This document shows, piece by piece, positions 13,253 through 21,771 of a stretch of DNA of 64,000 nt (its first letter is position 1; each line of letters begins with the position of its first letter). Origin of the DNA: a virus. The translations under genes were made by a program, and so were the position numbers. The notes under the pieces are model-generated. The model ran no database searches, was not told where the DNA came from, and worked only from the letters and a program-made list of their open reading frames with translations. The stretch covers positions 1-64,000 of IMG/VR virus record IMGVR_UViG_3300047462_000400. One strand, given 5' to 3'.

Positions 13253-13347
13253 AGGTCTTGTCACTCCGCCAGCCGTGGGCCGCCATCGTCCTCTACCGCC
13301 GCCCCCGGAGAGGAAGCCTGCGCCATGACGACGATCCTGCGCCATGA
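13249..13347 (+). pseudogene. Truncated ASCH-domain gene start, 32 codons
   Basis: GTG 13249 opens MKVLSLRQPWAAIVL, the characteristic first strand of ASCH-domain proteins (RNA-interacting, PUA-like fold, normally over 100 residues). After 17 codons the sequence becomes an Arg/Asp-rich run and stops at 13347, so the domain is missing. The break coincides with a perfect 19-base tandem repeat at 13318-13355, suggesting a deletion or repeat-mediated rearrangement. A functional 32-residue peptide is unlikely. Confidence 0.6.
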
Positions 13348-13355
13348 CGACGATC
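13318..13355. repeat. Perfect tandem 19-base repeat
   Basis: CTGCGCCATGACGACGATC occurs twice head to tail. Each unit contains an ATG; the second supplies the start codon of the next gene at 13344. It lies exactly where the ASCH-like reading frame is lost. Confidence 0.85.
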
Positions 13356-13556
13356 GACTGGTCGGCGTCCGACGAGTTCCCCGAGATGACCTGCACCTGC
13401 AAGGAATGTGGGGCCATCTTCCGCAGCCACTCGAAGGTGGTGATGGACCCAGTGCCGTTCATCATGGCTCGACGACCCTGCCCCGGTTGCGGTGCCCACG
13501 AACTCCGCAGTGCCAGAAGCGATCCGGAATCGTTCACCATAAAAGGATCGAAGTAA
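13344..13556 (+). CDS. Zinc-ribbon protein, 70 aa
   Basis: CTCKECGAIF near residue 17 and CPGCGAH near residue 46 give two CxxC knuckles about 26 residues apart, a classic zinc ribbon. The start ATG overlaps the upstream stop (ATGA) and lies in the tandem repeat. Probably a nucleic-acid or protein-interaction module; the specific role is unknown. Confidence 0.65.
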   Translation: MTTIDWSASDEFPEMTCTCKECGAIFRSHSKVVMDPVPFIMARRPCPGCGAHELRSARSDPESFTIKGSK

Positions 13557-13585
13557 GAGCAGCACTATCCAAGGAGAGAACAAGA

Positions 13586-13996
13586 ATGGGCGCACATCTG
13601 ATTGACGACGAGTTTCAGAGCGACAAGTACCCGACCACGCCGCGCGGGTTCTTCCCGATGAAGCTCACCGACAAGCGGCTGCAAGACCTCGTCTGGGAAG
13701 CCGCGCAGCGCTACCGCGCGGTCGACGCCGAGCTCGCGGACGACCTCGAGCTGGCGCTCAAGCTCGCCGGCTACCAGCCCAACGGTTGGCAGGCGAAGGT
13801 CTTCGGGCGCGAGCTCGGCGGCGGCGTTGACCTCGTAGTCGCCGCGCACTTTGACGGCTGCGAGCGATGGGAGTGGACGGTCATCCGACGCGGCAAACGG
13901 CCGAACGAGGGGGGCGTCATGGCGCACGGCGATGCCGACACCAAGGAGGAGGCCATCGCTGCCGCGGAGGCCGCCGCCGTCAACAAGGTCCACTGA
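13586..13996 (+). CDS. Hypothetical phage-type protein, 136 aa
   Basis: The start MGAHLIDDEFQSDKYP at 13586 has AAGGAGAG nine bases upstream. The core reads FFPMKLTDKRLQDLVWEAA and ADDLELALKLAGYQ, followed by a small beta domain with WEWTVIRRGKR and an Ala/Glu helix. It resembles small conserved phage proteins I cannot name. Its stop overlaps the next start as TGATG. Confidence 0.65.
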   Translation: MGAHLIDDEFQSDKYPTTPRGFFPMKLTDKRLQDLVWEAAQRYRAVDAELADDLELALKLAGYQPNGWQAKVFGRELGGGVDLVVAAHFDGCERWEWTVIRRGKRPNEGGVMAHGDADTKEEAIAAAEAAAVNKVH

Positions 13997-14442
13997 TGGA
14001 GGAGCAGCTCACGCTCGCGCCGCCAGTGCTCCCCGACGAGGTGCCAGAGCCGGTCTTGGCGATCCTGCAAGCCGCGCGATCCACGTCGTTCAAAGCGCAG
14101 ATCGCCAAACGGACCTGGGGGGTGGGCATCGGGCAGAAACGCAAGTGGGTGCTGAACGCCCCCTGCTGCTGCGCGCTCTCTGCGCTGCTCATCGTCCGCG
14201 GGTCGCGCGCCGAGGAGCGCGAATACTCCCCCATCCACGCGGCAGCTCGCGAGCTCGGCGTTCGGGAGAGCGACGTCTACGAGTTCGTACAGGGCTACGA
14301 CGGGCACGAGCCGCAGGACGCGGGCCTACACGGATTCGGCAATACGATCTGGTACGAGTACGGGCGCTGGGTCGCCCAGGAGCTGGGCATCACGGAACAC
14401 GAGATCCACCCCCGTTACGAGGCTCGTCCCATCCCCCGGTGA
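13996..14442 (+). CDS. Hypothetical protein, 148 aa
   Basis: It starts in TGATG with the upstream gene. It includes NAPCCCALSALLIV with a Cys triplet and an acidic-aromatic C-terminal half (SDVYEFVQGYDGHEP, NTIWYEYGRWVAQELGIT). No catalytic motif or family was recognised. Confidence 0.6.
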   Translation: MEEQLTLAPPVLPDEVPEPVLAILQAARSTSFKAQIAKRTWGVGIGQKRKWVLNAPCCCALSALLIVRGSRAEEREYSPIHAAARELGVRESDVYEFVQGYDGHEPQDAGLHGFGNTIWYEYGRWVAQELGITEHEIHPRYEARPIPR

Positions 14443-14458
14443 TACCCTGACCGGCACC

Positions 14459-14782
14459 GTGGCCACCTTCCTCACCACGAGCCTCCTCAAGCTCCGGGCG
14501 GTCCTGGTCCCCGCACTCGACGAGATGATGGCCAGCGACCTCGAGCGCCGGCCGTACATCATCGTCCGGGACGTCGTCACGAAGCGATACGTGCAGTTCG
14601 CGCGCCGCTACAAGCCGAAGACCGGCGAGCTCTTGTTCGACGTGCCTGCCCTGCACATCGTCTTGCGGTCGTGCCCGGACACCAACACCGCCGCGACGTG
14701 GGCGATAGCCGCGCTGATGGAACAGGGCCTTCCGGACGACGCCGAGCTCGTGCTCAAGATCGATGGAGAAGAGGCGAACTAG
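14459..14782 (+). CDS. Hypothetical protein, 107 aa
   Basis: GTG 14459 starts MATFLTTSLLKLRAVL. The centre, YIIVRDVVTKRYVQFARRY and ELLFDVPALHIVLRS, looks like a small alpha/beta domain with a helical end. It is convergent with the HNH gene: the two stop codons overlap by four bases, so no terminator separates them. Confidence 0.6.
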   Translation: MATFLTTSLLKLRAVLVPALDEMMASDLERRPYIIVRDVVTKRYVQFARRYKPKTGELLFDVPALHIVLRSCPDTNTAATWAIAALMEQGLPDDAELVLKIDGEEAN

Positions 14783-15271
14783 CTGAATGGGTCGATCGAG
14801 CAAGCTTCTCGCTTTGCTGCCGTCCCTGGCTTCAGAACGGTGATGCCGCGCGAGTGTTTTCGCACTGTCTGCGTGGATACGCCGAGCTTTGCCCCTACCC
14901 AATGAACGGAATGGTCCTTCACCAGCCGTCGAAGCTCAGCAATCTCTGCTTCCGTAAGCCTGCGAGGCTTGCGCCGTCTCTTACTGGCATTCAGACCCTT
15001 CGTTGCGTACGAGAGGTTCTTCAGAGACGGATTGAGCGTGTTCTCGTCCCCGTGATCGACCTCATGCCCCTTCGGGCAAGGTCCATAAAACGCTTCCGCG
15101 ACCAGCTTGTGTACGAGCCGGCGCTTCCCTTTCACCGGGGCAACCATGGGGATACAGGCTACTGTTGACGTCCCATGGGGCGAGCTTTCCATCCGGCTTG
15201 GTCACCTGCCCGAGCGAGGAGACCTGACAGCCTGGCATGCTGGTTATCGGTCGCCACTCCGCGGACAGCAC
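14779..15271 (-). pseudogene. NUMOD4-HNH homing endonuclease, frameshifted
   Basis: One minus-strand frame encodes the NUMOD4 start (EWRPITSMPGCQVSSLGQV, then GKLAPWDVNSSLY). A second frame continues with the HNH part: LVHKLVAEAFYG, EVDHGDENTLNPSLKNL and a C-terminal HTH-like tail (STQTVRKHSRG). They join if one base of the G4 run at 15148-15151 (plus strand) is removed, giving SSLYPMVAPVKGKRRLVHK. The start near 15271 (GTG after GAGGCAG) is my choice; the frame stays open to GTG 15358. Such free-standing HNH genes are mobile nickases common in phages. Sequencing error and real inactivation cannot be told apart. Confidence 0.75.
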
Positions 15272-15385
15272 CCTGCCTCGACGCTGGATGAAGATCACGG
15301 CGCCGGCCAGGACTTCCGGCTTGAACTCAAGACTCTCTTGGATCGGCTTGAGGAGCACGTCCCACCGAGGGATTGAACGACCATG

Positions 15386-15460
15386 TCAGTGCTCGAGGCA
15401 CAATCCATGTTTGGTCGCCGGGTTCCGGCACGCGGCACAATCGTTCCGCCTCGACCCCAT
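15386..15460 (-). CDS. 24-residue zinc-knuckle microprotein
   Basis: A strong GGAGGAGG lies eight bases before ATG 15460. The frame encodes MGSRRNDCAACRNPATKHGL plus CLEH: C-x2-C-x9-C-x2-H, resembling the CxxC...GLCxxH knuckle seen in many phage proteins. The ribosome site and motif argue for translation despite the size. The same frame continues beyond its stop into the HNH gene's N-terminal region, so it might alternatively be a fragment of a longer ancestor. Confidence 0.5.
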   Translation of the reverse strand: MGSRRNDCAACRNPATKHGLCLEH

Positions 15461-15476
15461 CGACCACCTCCTCCGA

Positions 15477-15704
15477 TCAGGAACACTCCCCGCGGTAGCC
15501 ACCGGCCGGTTCTCCCACTTGCAGCCGCACGCGCGCCTGGAACTCCTCCGGCGTGATCGGACGAATCCCTCCGGGCTGGCGCTCCTCCACGCGGAGCTGC
15601 CCACACGACGGCGCCTCGCACACCGAATCACCCTCGAGCGCCCGCTTCGGCAGGATGGGGATGCCGCAGAATCGGCACCGGTACGGGAGCATGATGATGC
15701 CCAT
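15477..15704 (-). CDS. Zinc-finger protein, 75 aa
   Basis: YRCRFCGIPILPKRALEGDS followed by CEAPSCG forms a two-knuckle zinc site, then a helical tail ITPEEFQARVRLQVG. The ATG overlaps the upstream stop as TGATG. Function unknown; small zinc proteins of this kind recur throughout the window. Confidence 0.65.
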   Translation of the reverse strand: MGIIMLPYRCRFCGIPILPKRALEGDSVCEAPSCGQLRVEERQPGGIRPITPEEFQARVRLQVGEPAGGYRGECS

Positions 15705-16178
15705 CAGCCGTTCGCTCTAACATGCCCGCAGTTCTCGCGCCGCTCCTGCTCGTCCACCTTCCACTTCGCTCGCTCTTCCTCCGAGCAGTCGCAATAGAGC
15801 GTCGGCGCCGCCGCCTCCTCCGTCAGCCACACGGTCGTGATGACGTAGCTCTTGGTCGCCTGCTTGTCCGCGTACGGGTGGTCCTTGTGGAACGCTTCGT
15901 GATCGACGGACGCGACGACCCCCTCGAAGGGCGTGTCCACCGCGCGGCAGGTACTCCGCCTCGAACTCGCCAAGGCTCTCGCCCTCGTCGTTGTTCGGCA
16001 CCATGACGACGTAGCTGGTGCAGTCGCCAGCCGGTCTCGCGGGGATACGCCAGCTCCCAGCCGGCGCACCGTGATCGCCGTTGTTGTCGCGGACCGCGCC
16101 GCAGCTGGAACACCAGCTGACGACCGTCAGGCCAGCCTCGATCGTCACGACGCCCGATTCGTGATGCTCGCACGCCAT
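15704..16178 (-). pseudogene. Zinc-binding phage-type protein with a frameshift
   Basis: The N-terminal frame (MACEHHESGVVTIEAGL, SWCSSCGAVRDNNG, GEFEAEYLPRG) and the C-terminal frame (VDTPFEGVVASVDHEAFHKD, YVITTVWLTEEAAAPTLYC, ERRENCGHVRANG) are plainly two halves of one protein of about 155 residues. They switch by one base near 15937-15948, within a CGCGCGG run. Metal-ligand-like Cys and His are present in both halves. The stop is TGATG-coupled to the next gene. An indel or a sequencing error is likely; no family name is offered. Confidence 0.6.
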
Positions 16179-16188
16179 CGACTCCTCC

Positions 16189-18288
16189 TCAGCTGAACGG
16201 GTCCTCCACCGCCGGCTCGGCCGCTCCCGGCCCGTCGAGCCACTCCCGGATGGCCTCCAGGTTTCGGATCTTCTGCATGCCCTTCGGCATCGCGCGCAGG
16301 AACTGCTTGCCGTAGCCCTTGTTGATGAGCCGGTTGTCGCAGCAGACGACGACGCCTCGGTCGGTGTCCGTGCGGATGAGCCGCCCGAACCCTTGCTTCA
16401 ACTCGATGATGGCACGCGGTACCGCGTAGGCCGCCCACGCGCGCTTGTCCGTCTCCGACAACCGATCGAGCACTGGGTCGTCCGGCGTCGGGAACGGCAA
16501 CTTGTCGATGAAGACGCACGAGAGCGATTCGCCCGGGACATCCACACCCGCCCAGAAGCTCGCGACGCCCATGAGGACCGAATGGGTGTCCTGTTTGAAG
16601 TCGGCGATGAGCTGGGTGCGCTGTCCGTCATCCTGCCGCATGATCCGGAACGGCGTCCGGCCGGCGACCGCGTCGTAGACCTCATTCATGCGCTTACGGG
16701 ACGTGAAGAGCCCGAGCGTTCGCCCGCGCGCGAGCTCGATGGTCCGTTTGAAGATGGCGGCCACCTCGGCGGTGAACCGTTCGTCGTTCGGGTCGACGAC
16801 GTCGGGGATGATGAAGAGCGCCTGGTTCTCGTAGTCGAAGGGACTGTCAACGATGAGCTCTTCGCAGCCCGGGGCGCCCAGCTCCTCGCGCGCGAACTTG
16901 AACCCACTGTCGGTCGCAAGCGTTGCGCTCGTACAGATGACGGAGACCGGCTCGGGCTCGACCTCTTTCTCCTCGTAGAGCTCGTCCTCGCCAGCCGGCG
17001 GAACGTGCACGATCGTCTTGCCGAAGAGCGCCCCCCGGAGCACCTGGGCGGGCTGCACGAGCCGGCAGGAGACCTGCGCGGACTTGTGAAACTCGTCCTC
17101 CTCGATGAAGAGAACGTCGTTGTCCTCGCCGCCGTTCAAGACGCTCGCCACCGCGCCAGCTGCGCGCTCGATGCCACGCTGCACGACCTCCGCGCGCCCG
17201 ACCCGGTCCGTGTCGGAGACGAAGAGTTCGATCTCCTTGGTGACGAGGCTGCGGATATCCCCCAACCGTTCGATGAGCGCCTTGCCGGCCGCGTGGTCGT
17301 CGTTGTTGAGCTTCTCGGGCAGGATGCGAGCCTTGTAGCGGTCACGGTCGCGCCGGAGCCCCAGCATCTGCGAGAAGAACCAGCTCGAGGCGCGCTGGGT
17401 CCGCTCGGCGAGGTCGGGGTTCTCGTCACGGACGTGACGGGTCAGCCGGCGGATGGACCCTTCGGTGAGCTGCCAGCCGAAGAAGTCGCGCGCGACGGCG
17501 GCAGCAGCGTGCGCCTCGTCGAACACGACGGCGTCGAACGGCGGCAGGATGACGTCGATCCCGCGGTCCATGTAGACGCGCAGGTGCGTGAAGAACATGT
17601 GGTAGTTCGTGACGACGACCTTGCACGCACGCGCACGGCGCTGCGCCGCGAGCGCTCCGCACGTCTCGGCGAACGCGCACTTGCTGCCCCGACAGTCGTC
17701 CGGTCCGACCGACATCTCGCGCCACGCCTTGTCGGACGGGTTCCAGCCGACGATGTCGGACTTGTCCCCGTACGCCCGGCGCTGCACCTGGTCGGTGGCC
17801 CACTGGTAGAGCCGCGCCTTGTCGCGCTCCTCCGCGGAGAACCCCAACTGTTCCAGCTCGAACATCGACTGCTGGTTGGTCGCGAGGTGGATCTCTTCGT
17901 ACTTGGACCGGCACAAGTAGTTGTTGCGGCCCTTCATGAGCGCGAAGCTGAACGCCCACGGCAGGATCTCGCCGAGCATCGGCAGGTCTTTGCTGACGAG
18001 CTGCTCCTGGAGCGCGATGTTCGCCGTGACGATGGCTACGACCTTGCCATGCATGGCGGCGTGGTAGGTCGCCGGGATCGAGTACGCCAGCGACTTACCG
18101 GTTCCTGTCGGGGCTTCCGACAGCAGGTGGTTTCGCCCGCAAAGAGCACGGTCGACCGCGTGGGCGAGGGCGATCTGCCCTTCGCGCGGCTGGTAGCCGG
18201 AGCCCCAGTGACGCGAAAGGTAGCCGCCCCGCCCAAACGCGGTCTCGATGTACTCCTGCGGGGAAGGAATCGAATCCTTGCCCCACAT
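16189..18288 (-). CDS. dinG: DinG/XPD-family ATP-dependent DNA helicase
   Basis: The 699-residue SF2 helicase has Walker A APTGTGKS (59-66), a probable iron-sulfur cluster from Cys126 (NYLCRSKYEE), Cys199, Cys204 and Cys210 (DDCRGSKCAFAETC), and the DEAH box (257-260) in VVFDEAHAAA. The C-terminal RecA-like domain has SATLATDSG, GVASFWAGVDVPGE and the motif VI stretch QGFGRLIRTD. Family members are 5'-3' helicases that unwind damaged or structured DNA and R-loops. It lies 12 bases downstream of the SSB-like gene, matching a replication-repair operon. The chain ends VEDPFS, like an SSB-type C-terminal tip. Confidence 0.88.
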   Translation of the reverse strand: MWGKDSIPSPQEYIETAFGRGGYLSRHWGSGYQPREGQIALAHAVDRALCGRNHLLSEAPTGTGKSLAYSIPATYHAAMHGKVVAIVTANIALQEQLVSKDLPMLGEILPWAFSFALMKGRNNYLCRSKYEEIHLATNQQSMFELEQLGFSAEERDKARLYQWATDQVQRRAYGDKSDIVGWNPSDKAWREMSVGPDDCRGSKCAFAETCGALAAQRRARACKVVVTNYHMFFTHLRVYMDRGIDVILPPFDAVVFDEAHAAAAVARDFFGWQLTEGSIRRLTRHVRDENPDLAERTQRASSWFFSQMLGLRRDRDRYKARILPEKLNNDDHAAGKALIERLGDIRSLVTKEIELFVSDTDRVGRAEVVQRGIERAAGAVASVLNGGEDNDVLFIEEDEFHKSAQVSCRLVQPAQVLRGALFGKTIVHVPPAGEDELYEEKEVEPEPVSVICTSATLATDSGFKFAREELGAPGCEELIVDSPFDYENQALFIIPDVVDPNDERFTAEVAAIFKRTIELARGRTLGLFTSRKRMNEVYDAVAGRTPFRIMRQDDGQRTQLIADFKQDTHSVLMGVASFWAGVDVPGESLSCVFIDKLPFPTPDDPVLDRLSETDKRAWAAYAVPRAIIELKQGFGRLIRTDTDRGVVVCCDNRLINKGYGKQFLRAMPKGMQKIRNLEAIREWLDGPGAAEPAVEDPFS

Positions 18289-18300
18289 CAGGCTGTCGGA

Positions 18301-19197
18301 TCAGCTGAAAGCGTCTTCGGAGCCGACCGGCGTGGACAGCTTGTTCGCGAGCTCGCGCGCCGCTGCCTCGTCAGACGCCCGAATCTCGCTGACCTTCTTC
18401 GCGTAGGGGAACTTCGCGAGGAAGGGGACGATGCCCTTGTCCTTGTCGAGCGGCTTCAGCTTGCCGATGATCTCGTTGACGACTTCCTTGGAGATGGTGG
18501 CGTCGCCACCGGCTGGTGTGGCAGCAGCGGTGGTCGTCGTCGTTGCCGGCGGAGTAGCCGGCGCAGCAGCGGCCGGGCCAGTCGTCCCGTTCGTCTTCTC
18601 CTTGGGCTTCTTGCCGTCCTTGCCGTCCTTCTTCACGTCGTCGGTGACCGCAGCATCCCCGCCCCCCTCGTCCTTGGCGGTGGCCTCCTCCAGGTCTATG
18701 AGCGGGATGGAGCCCTCGGTCCACCCGTCCGCATCCTTCGCGTCCGGAGCGCCGAAGAGCGCGCGCTGCGCGTCGGTGATCTCCTTGTCGGGGAGGATCT
18801 GGTATGTGGTCTTCGTGTCGTTGGCCGCGCCGTGCCGGGTGATCTCGAACAGGTACTTGCTGAGACCGTACTTGTCCTTCAAGCCGATGACCGTGGTCAT
18901 CGTGTTGAAGTTCATCTCGAGGATGCGCATCTCCCCGAGCTCCTTGCCCTTCACCGAGATGACGAAGGCGTTCATCGCGTAGCGGCTCGACTTCCTCCTG
19001 CCAGCTTGCTTCGCCGCCTCATCCCACGCTTCGTACTTGTTGGTCTTCTCGTTGAAGCAGATGTCCCGATGGTAAGGAGCCCCGCAGAGCGCGACGACCG
19101 CCTTGTCCCCATCGTTCGCGAGCCGCAGGAAGGTGCTAGATCCCGCGTTCTCCATCGCCTCCTGGGTTTTGCCCCAAGAACCCTTGCTACCTGACAT
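18301..19197 (-). CDS. Putative phage single-stranded DNA-binding protein
   Basis: ATG 19197 follows AAAAGGAG. The N-terminal 160 residues (FLRLANDGDKAVVALCGAPY, NAFVISVKGKELGEMRILEM, LSKYLFEITRHGAANDTKTT, YQILPDKEIT) match the pattern of OB-fold ssDNA-binding proteins of large phages. A low-complexity linker rich in Asp, Lys, Ala, Thr and Pro follows, then a helical C-terminal domain and the acidic-aromatic end SEDAFS. SSBs use such tails to recruit partners. It is the promoter-proximal gene before DinG and lies divergent from the methyltransferase and helicase genes. Confidence 0.65.
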   Translation of the reverse strand: MSGSKGSWGKTQEAMENAGSSTFLRLANDGDKAVVALCGAPYHRDICFNEKTNKYEAWDEAAKQAGRRKSSRYAMNAFVISVKGKELGEMRILEMNFNTMTTVIGLKDKYGLSKYLFEITRHGAANDTKTTYQILPDKEITDAQRALFGAPDAKDADGWTEGSIPLIDLEEATAKDEGGGDAAVTDDVKKDGKDGKKPKEKTNGTTGPAAAAPATPPATTTTTAAATPAGGDATISKEVVNEIIGKLKPLDKDKGIVPFLAKFPYAKKVSEIRASDEAAARELANKLSTPVGSEDAFS

Positions 19198-19409
19198 GGT
19201 GTCTCCTTTTGCGTTCCGTGCCGTTCGCGGGGACCTCCCGCACAAGGCCGCTGACGTGAGGGCTGACGTTAGGTCCGCGGCGACTTAGCCGTCAACCGTT
19301 TTCTGTTGACCACGCAGTCAACAGAAGTAGGGTGGTCCACCCGCCTGAGCGACTGCGCGTCCTTCCCGACGGTCCCGCTCGTGGTGTGTGGAAAAGGGGA
19401 ATACCAGCC
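19198..19409. promoter_or_regulatory. Divergent control region with perfect palindrome
   Basis: Between the leftward SSB-like gene and the rightward replication genes. It holds a perfect inverted repeat TTCTGTTGAC (19301-19310), a 6-base loop, and GTCAACAGAA (19317-19326). A further GTCAAC lies at about 19291, and the direct repeat GCTGACGT occurs twice (19250-19257, 19262-19269). TTGAC elements on both strands overlap the palindrome, so a dimeric repressor bound there would block both promoters. A weak leftward -10 (TAACGT) lies about 18 bases from a TTGACG. No -10 of good quality is seen rightward. Confidence 0.55.
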
Positions 19410-20138
19410 GTGAATGCTCGCATCCTAGTCGCGGATCCGCCCTGGAAGTTTGCCGATAAGTTGCCCGGGAATGCCCGTGGAGCGGAGAAGCACTACCCGT
19501 GCATGAGCGTGAACGAGATCATGCGGATGCCCTTGCCGCTCCTCCACGAAAACGCCGTGCTCTTCCTCTGGCGCGTCTCCTCGATGGTGGAGGAGGCGTA
19601 CCAGGTCGTCCGCGCGTGGGACTTCACCCCGAAGAGCGAGATCGTCTGGAACAAGACGAGCGGGGACGGCACGAAGGACAAGATGGGCATGGGCCGCATC
19701 GTCCGCGGCAGCCACGAGACGTGCATCGTCGCGACGCGCGGCAAGCTGATCGAGACGGCAAGCAAGAGCGAACGCACGTCGTTTCGCGCGCCAGTCGGCG
19801 ACCACTCGGAAAAACCGGAAGAGTTCTACCGGATCGTCGAGCGGCTCTACCCGCTGGAGCTCTGGAAGGAAACACACGTGGAGCTCTTCGCGCGGAAACG
19901 CCGGCGCGGGTGGATACAGCTCGGCGACCAACTCCCGCCCGAGGAGCCGCGCGTCTGCATCGTGCACGGACCAATCGAGGAAGGTAGAGACGTCTGTCGC
20001 GAGTGCTCGATCACCGGCTTCAGCGCGGAACTCCAGACGCTGCTCGCGCCAGCGCTCTGGCACCGCACGGCGTGGTCGAAGGTTGCGAAGTCGGTTCGCG
20101 CGGAAGCAAAACTGGTCAACGGAGCGATGACCCCGTGA
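19410..20138 (+). CDS. MT-A70-family adenine methyltransferase
   Basis: From GTG 19410 (AGGGGA upstream) the protein starts MNARILVADPPWKF, placing the catalytic DPPW at residues 9-12. NAVLFLWRVSSM, KSEIVWNKTSGDG, GSHETCIVATRGK and EKPEEFYRIVERLYP follow in MT-A70 order. Phage and bacterial members methylate adenine N6 in DNA, often for self-protection. After the conserved ELFARKRRRGW end there is a 75-residue extension with CIVHGPIEEGRDVCREC, a possible metal site. It forms GTGA with the helicase gene. Confidence 0.85.
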   Translation: MNARILVADPPWKFADKLPGNARGAEKHYPCMSVNEIMRMPLPLLHENAVLFLWRVSSMVEEAYQVVRAWDFTPKSEIVWNKTSGDGTKDKMGMGRIVRGSHETCIVATRGKLIETASKSERTSFRAPVGDHSEKPEEFYRIVERLYPLELWKETHVELFARKRRRGWIQLGDQLPPEEPRVCIVHGPIEEGRDVCRECSITGFSAELQTLLAPALWHRTAWSKVAKSVRAEAKLVNGAMTP

Positions 20139-21511
20139 CACCCGTCCGCGCCACGGTTTCCTCGGAGATCGTTCTGCGGGACCTCTCGGCACGAAGCATC
20201 GAACGACTCCGGTTCGCGGTCTCCTATCCGAACCCGGAGTACGTCCGGGCCATCCGGCTCGGCGTGAAGCGGCCGGACCTGCCGCTCCGATTCGAGTGCA
20301 TGACCGAGTGGCCGGACGGCACCATCTCGGTGCCGCGCGGAGCGATCGACATCCTGCGCGGCGAGCTCGCGAAGGACGACCTCGCAATCGAGTTCGAGGA
20401 CGAGCGGACGGTCGGTGAGTCGCTCGGCACGCTGCCGATGCTGCCGCTCTGGTCGTACCAATCGCTCGGCGTCACGCGGCTCGAGAGCAAGATGCAGGGC
20501 CTCATCGTACTGCCCTGCGGGGGCGGCAAGACGTTCCTTGGCGTCGGCAGCATCGTGCGGATCGCGCGGACGACCATCGTGCTCGTGCACACCGAAGACC
20601 TCCTCGACCAGTGGGCGGAGGACGTCCGCGAGAAACTCGGCATCGAGCCAGGCATCGTGGACGACACCCGCAAGGACGTTCACGCACCCATCGTCATCGC
20701 GAGCGTGTTCTCGCTCCTGCCGATGCTCGAGGCAGACCCATCACTCGGTCGACGGTTCGGTCTCGTCATCCTGGACGAGGCGCACCACGCACCCGCGGCG
20801 ACCACGCAGAAGATCCTCCGGCATCTACCGGCCCGCTACCGGCTCGGCCTGACCGCGACGCCGGACCGCGAGGACGGGCACACCAAGATGGTCGACTGGT
20901 CGTTCGGCGCGCGCCTCCTCGTCAAGACGGTCCAGGAGCTGGTCGACGGCGGGTTCCTCATGATGCCGCGGTTCGTGGACGTCCCGACCCGATTCGAGTT
21001 TCCGATGGACCCCGACGACAAGAAGCGGTTCACGAAGCTCCACCGCGCGATCATCAAGGACGAGGAGCGTAACCAGCTCATCGTCGACCTCGCCTACTGG
21101 CAGGTCCAGAAGGGCGAAACGGTGCTGCTGCTCTCCAACCGAAAAGAGCACTGCCGGCGGCTCGGCAAGATGCTGGAGAAGCTCGGGGTTGACGCGCGGG
21201 TCGTCATCAGCACGACGAGCAAGAAGACTCGCAAGACCGACCTCAACGAGCTCCGCGCCGGCACTGCACCAATCGTCATCGCGACGTCGCTCGCCGACGA
21301 AGCGCTCAACGTCAAGCGGCTGTCGAAACTGATCCTCGCCTTCCCCGAGCGGGCGCAGGGACGCACCACCCAGCGGGTCGGCCGGCTCACGCGACTCTGG
21401 GAGGGGAAGGACCCCGTCGTCTACGACGTCGTGGATGGGCAGGTGGAGGCGCTCGTGCGCCGCGCAGCGGACCGACGACGGGCGTACCGGTCGATGGGGA
21501 TGATTCCATGA
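20135..21511 (+). CDS. XPB/UvsW-like SF2 DNA helicase
   Basis: The 458-residue frame from GTG 20135 has Walker A PCGGGKT (127-133), the Q-motif-like SYQSLG, DEAH (214-217) in VILDEAHHAP, GLTATPDREDG as motif III and the arginine-finger motif QRVGRLTRLWEG. The domain layout (an N-terminal specificity region before the motor) matches XPB-like and UvsW-like helicases, which remodel forks and recombination intermediates. Stop and start overlap both neighbours (GTGA, ATGA), placing it in the replication operon. Confidence 0.85.
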   Translation: MTPVRATVSSEIVLRDLSARSIERLRFAVSYPNPEYVRAIRLGVKRPDLPLRFECMTEWPDGTISVPRGAIDILRGELAKDDLAIEFEDERTVGESLGTLPMLPLWSYQSLGVTRLESKMQGLIVLPCGGGKTFLGVGSIVRIARTTIVLVHTEDLLDQWAEDVREKLGIEPGIVDDTRKDVHAPIVIASVFSLLPMLEADPSLGRRFGLVILDEAHHAPAATTQKILRHLPARYRLGLTATPDREDGHTKMVDWSFGARLLVKTVQELVDGGFLMMPRFVDVPTRFEFPMDPDDKKRFTKLHRAIIKDEERNQLIVDLAYWQVQKGETVLLLSNRKEHCRRLGKMLEKLGVDARVVISTTSKKTRKTDLNELRAGTAPIVIATSLADEALNVKRLSKLILAFPERAQGRTTQRVGRLTRLWEGKDPVVYDVVDGQVEALVRRAADRRRAYRSMGMIP

Positions 21512-21771
21512 CCGCGCTGACCGAGTGGGAGGAACTACGCCGCTTCGTCAACGCGCGGGCGGGAACGACTGGTTGCCCCGGCGTCCGCGATCCGGCCTAC
21601 CCGTGCGAAGCGTTCGACGGGCGCGGCTACAACGGGCGCGGGAGCTGCCTGTCGGACGGACACTACCTCTGCGTTGACTGCTCGGAGCTGTCACCGGAAG
21701 CGCCGCGGTTCACGCAATCACGCGATGGTCGCCGCGATCGGTTGCAACTCTTCTGGGCGAGGTCGGCGTGA
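21508..21771 (+). CDS. Small Cys-rich protein, 87 aa
   Basis: It is sandwiched by ATGA and GTGA overlaps between the helicase and primase genes. Cysteines at CPGVRDPAYPC and CLSDGHYLCVDC suggest one zinc site. Possibly a helicase or primase accessory factor from position alone; not a recognised family. Confidence 0.6.
   Translation: MTALTEWEELRRFVNARAGTTGCPGVRDPAYPCEAFDGRGYNGRGSCLSDGHYLCVDCSELSPEAPRFTQSRDGRRDRLQLFWARSA

Noticed and set aside
16393-19194. 933-codon plus-strand frame
   Set aside because: Antisense shadow of the DinG-like and SSB-like genes, rich in Arg, Val and Asp with no domain; helicase motifs on the minus strand are decisive.
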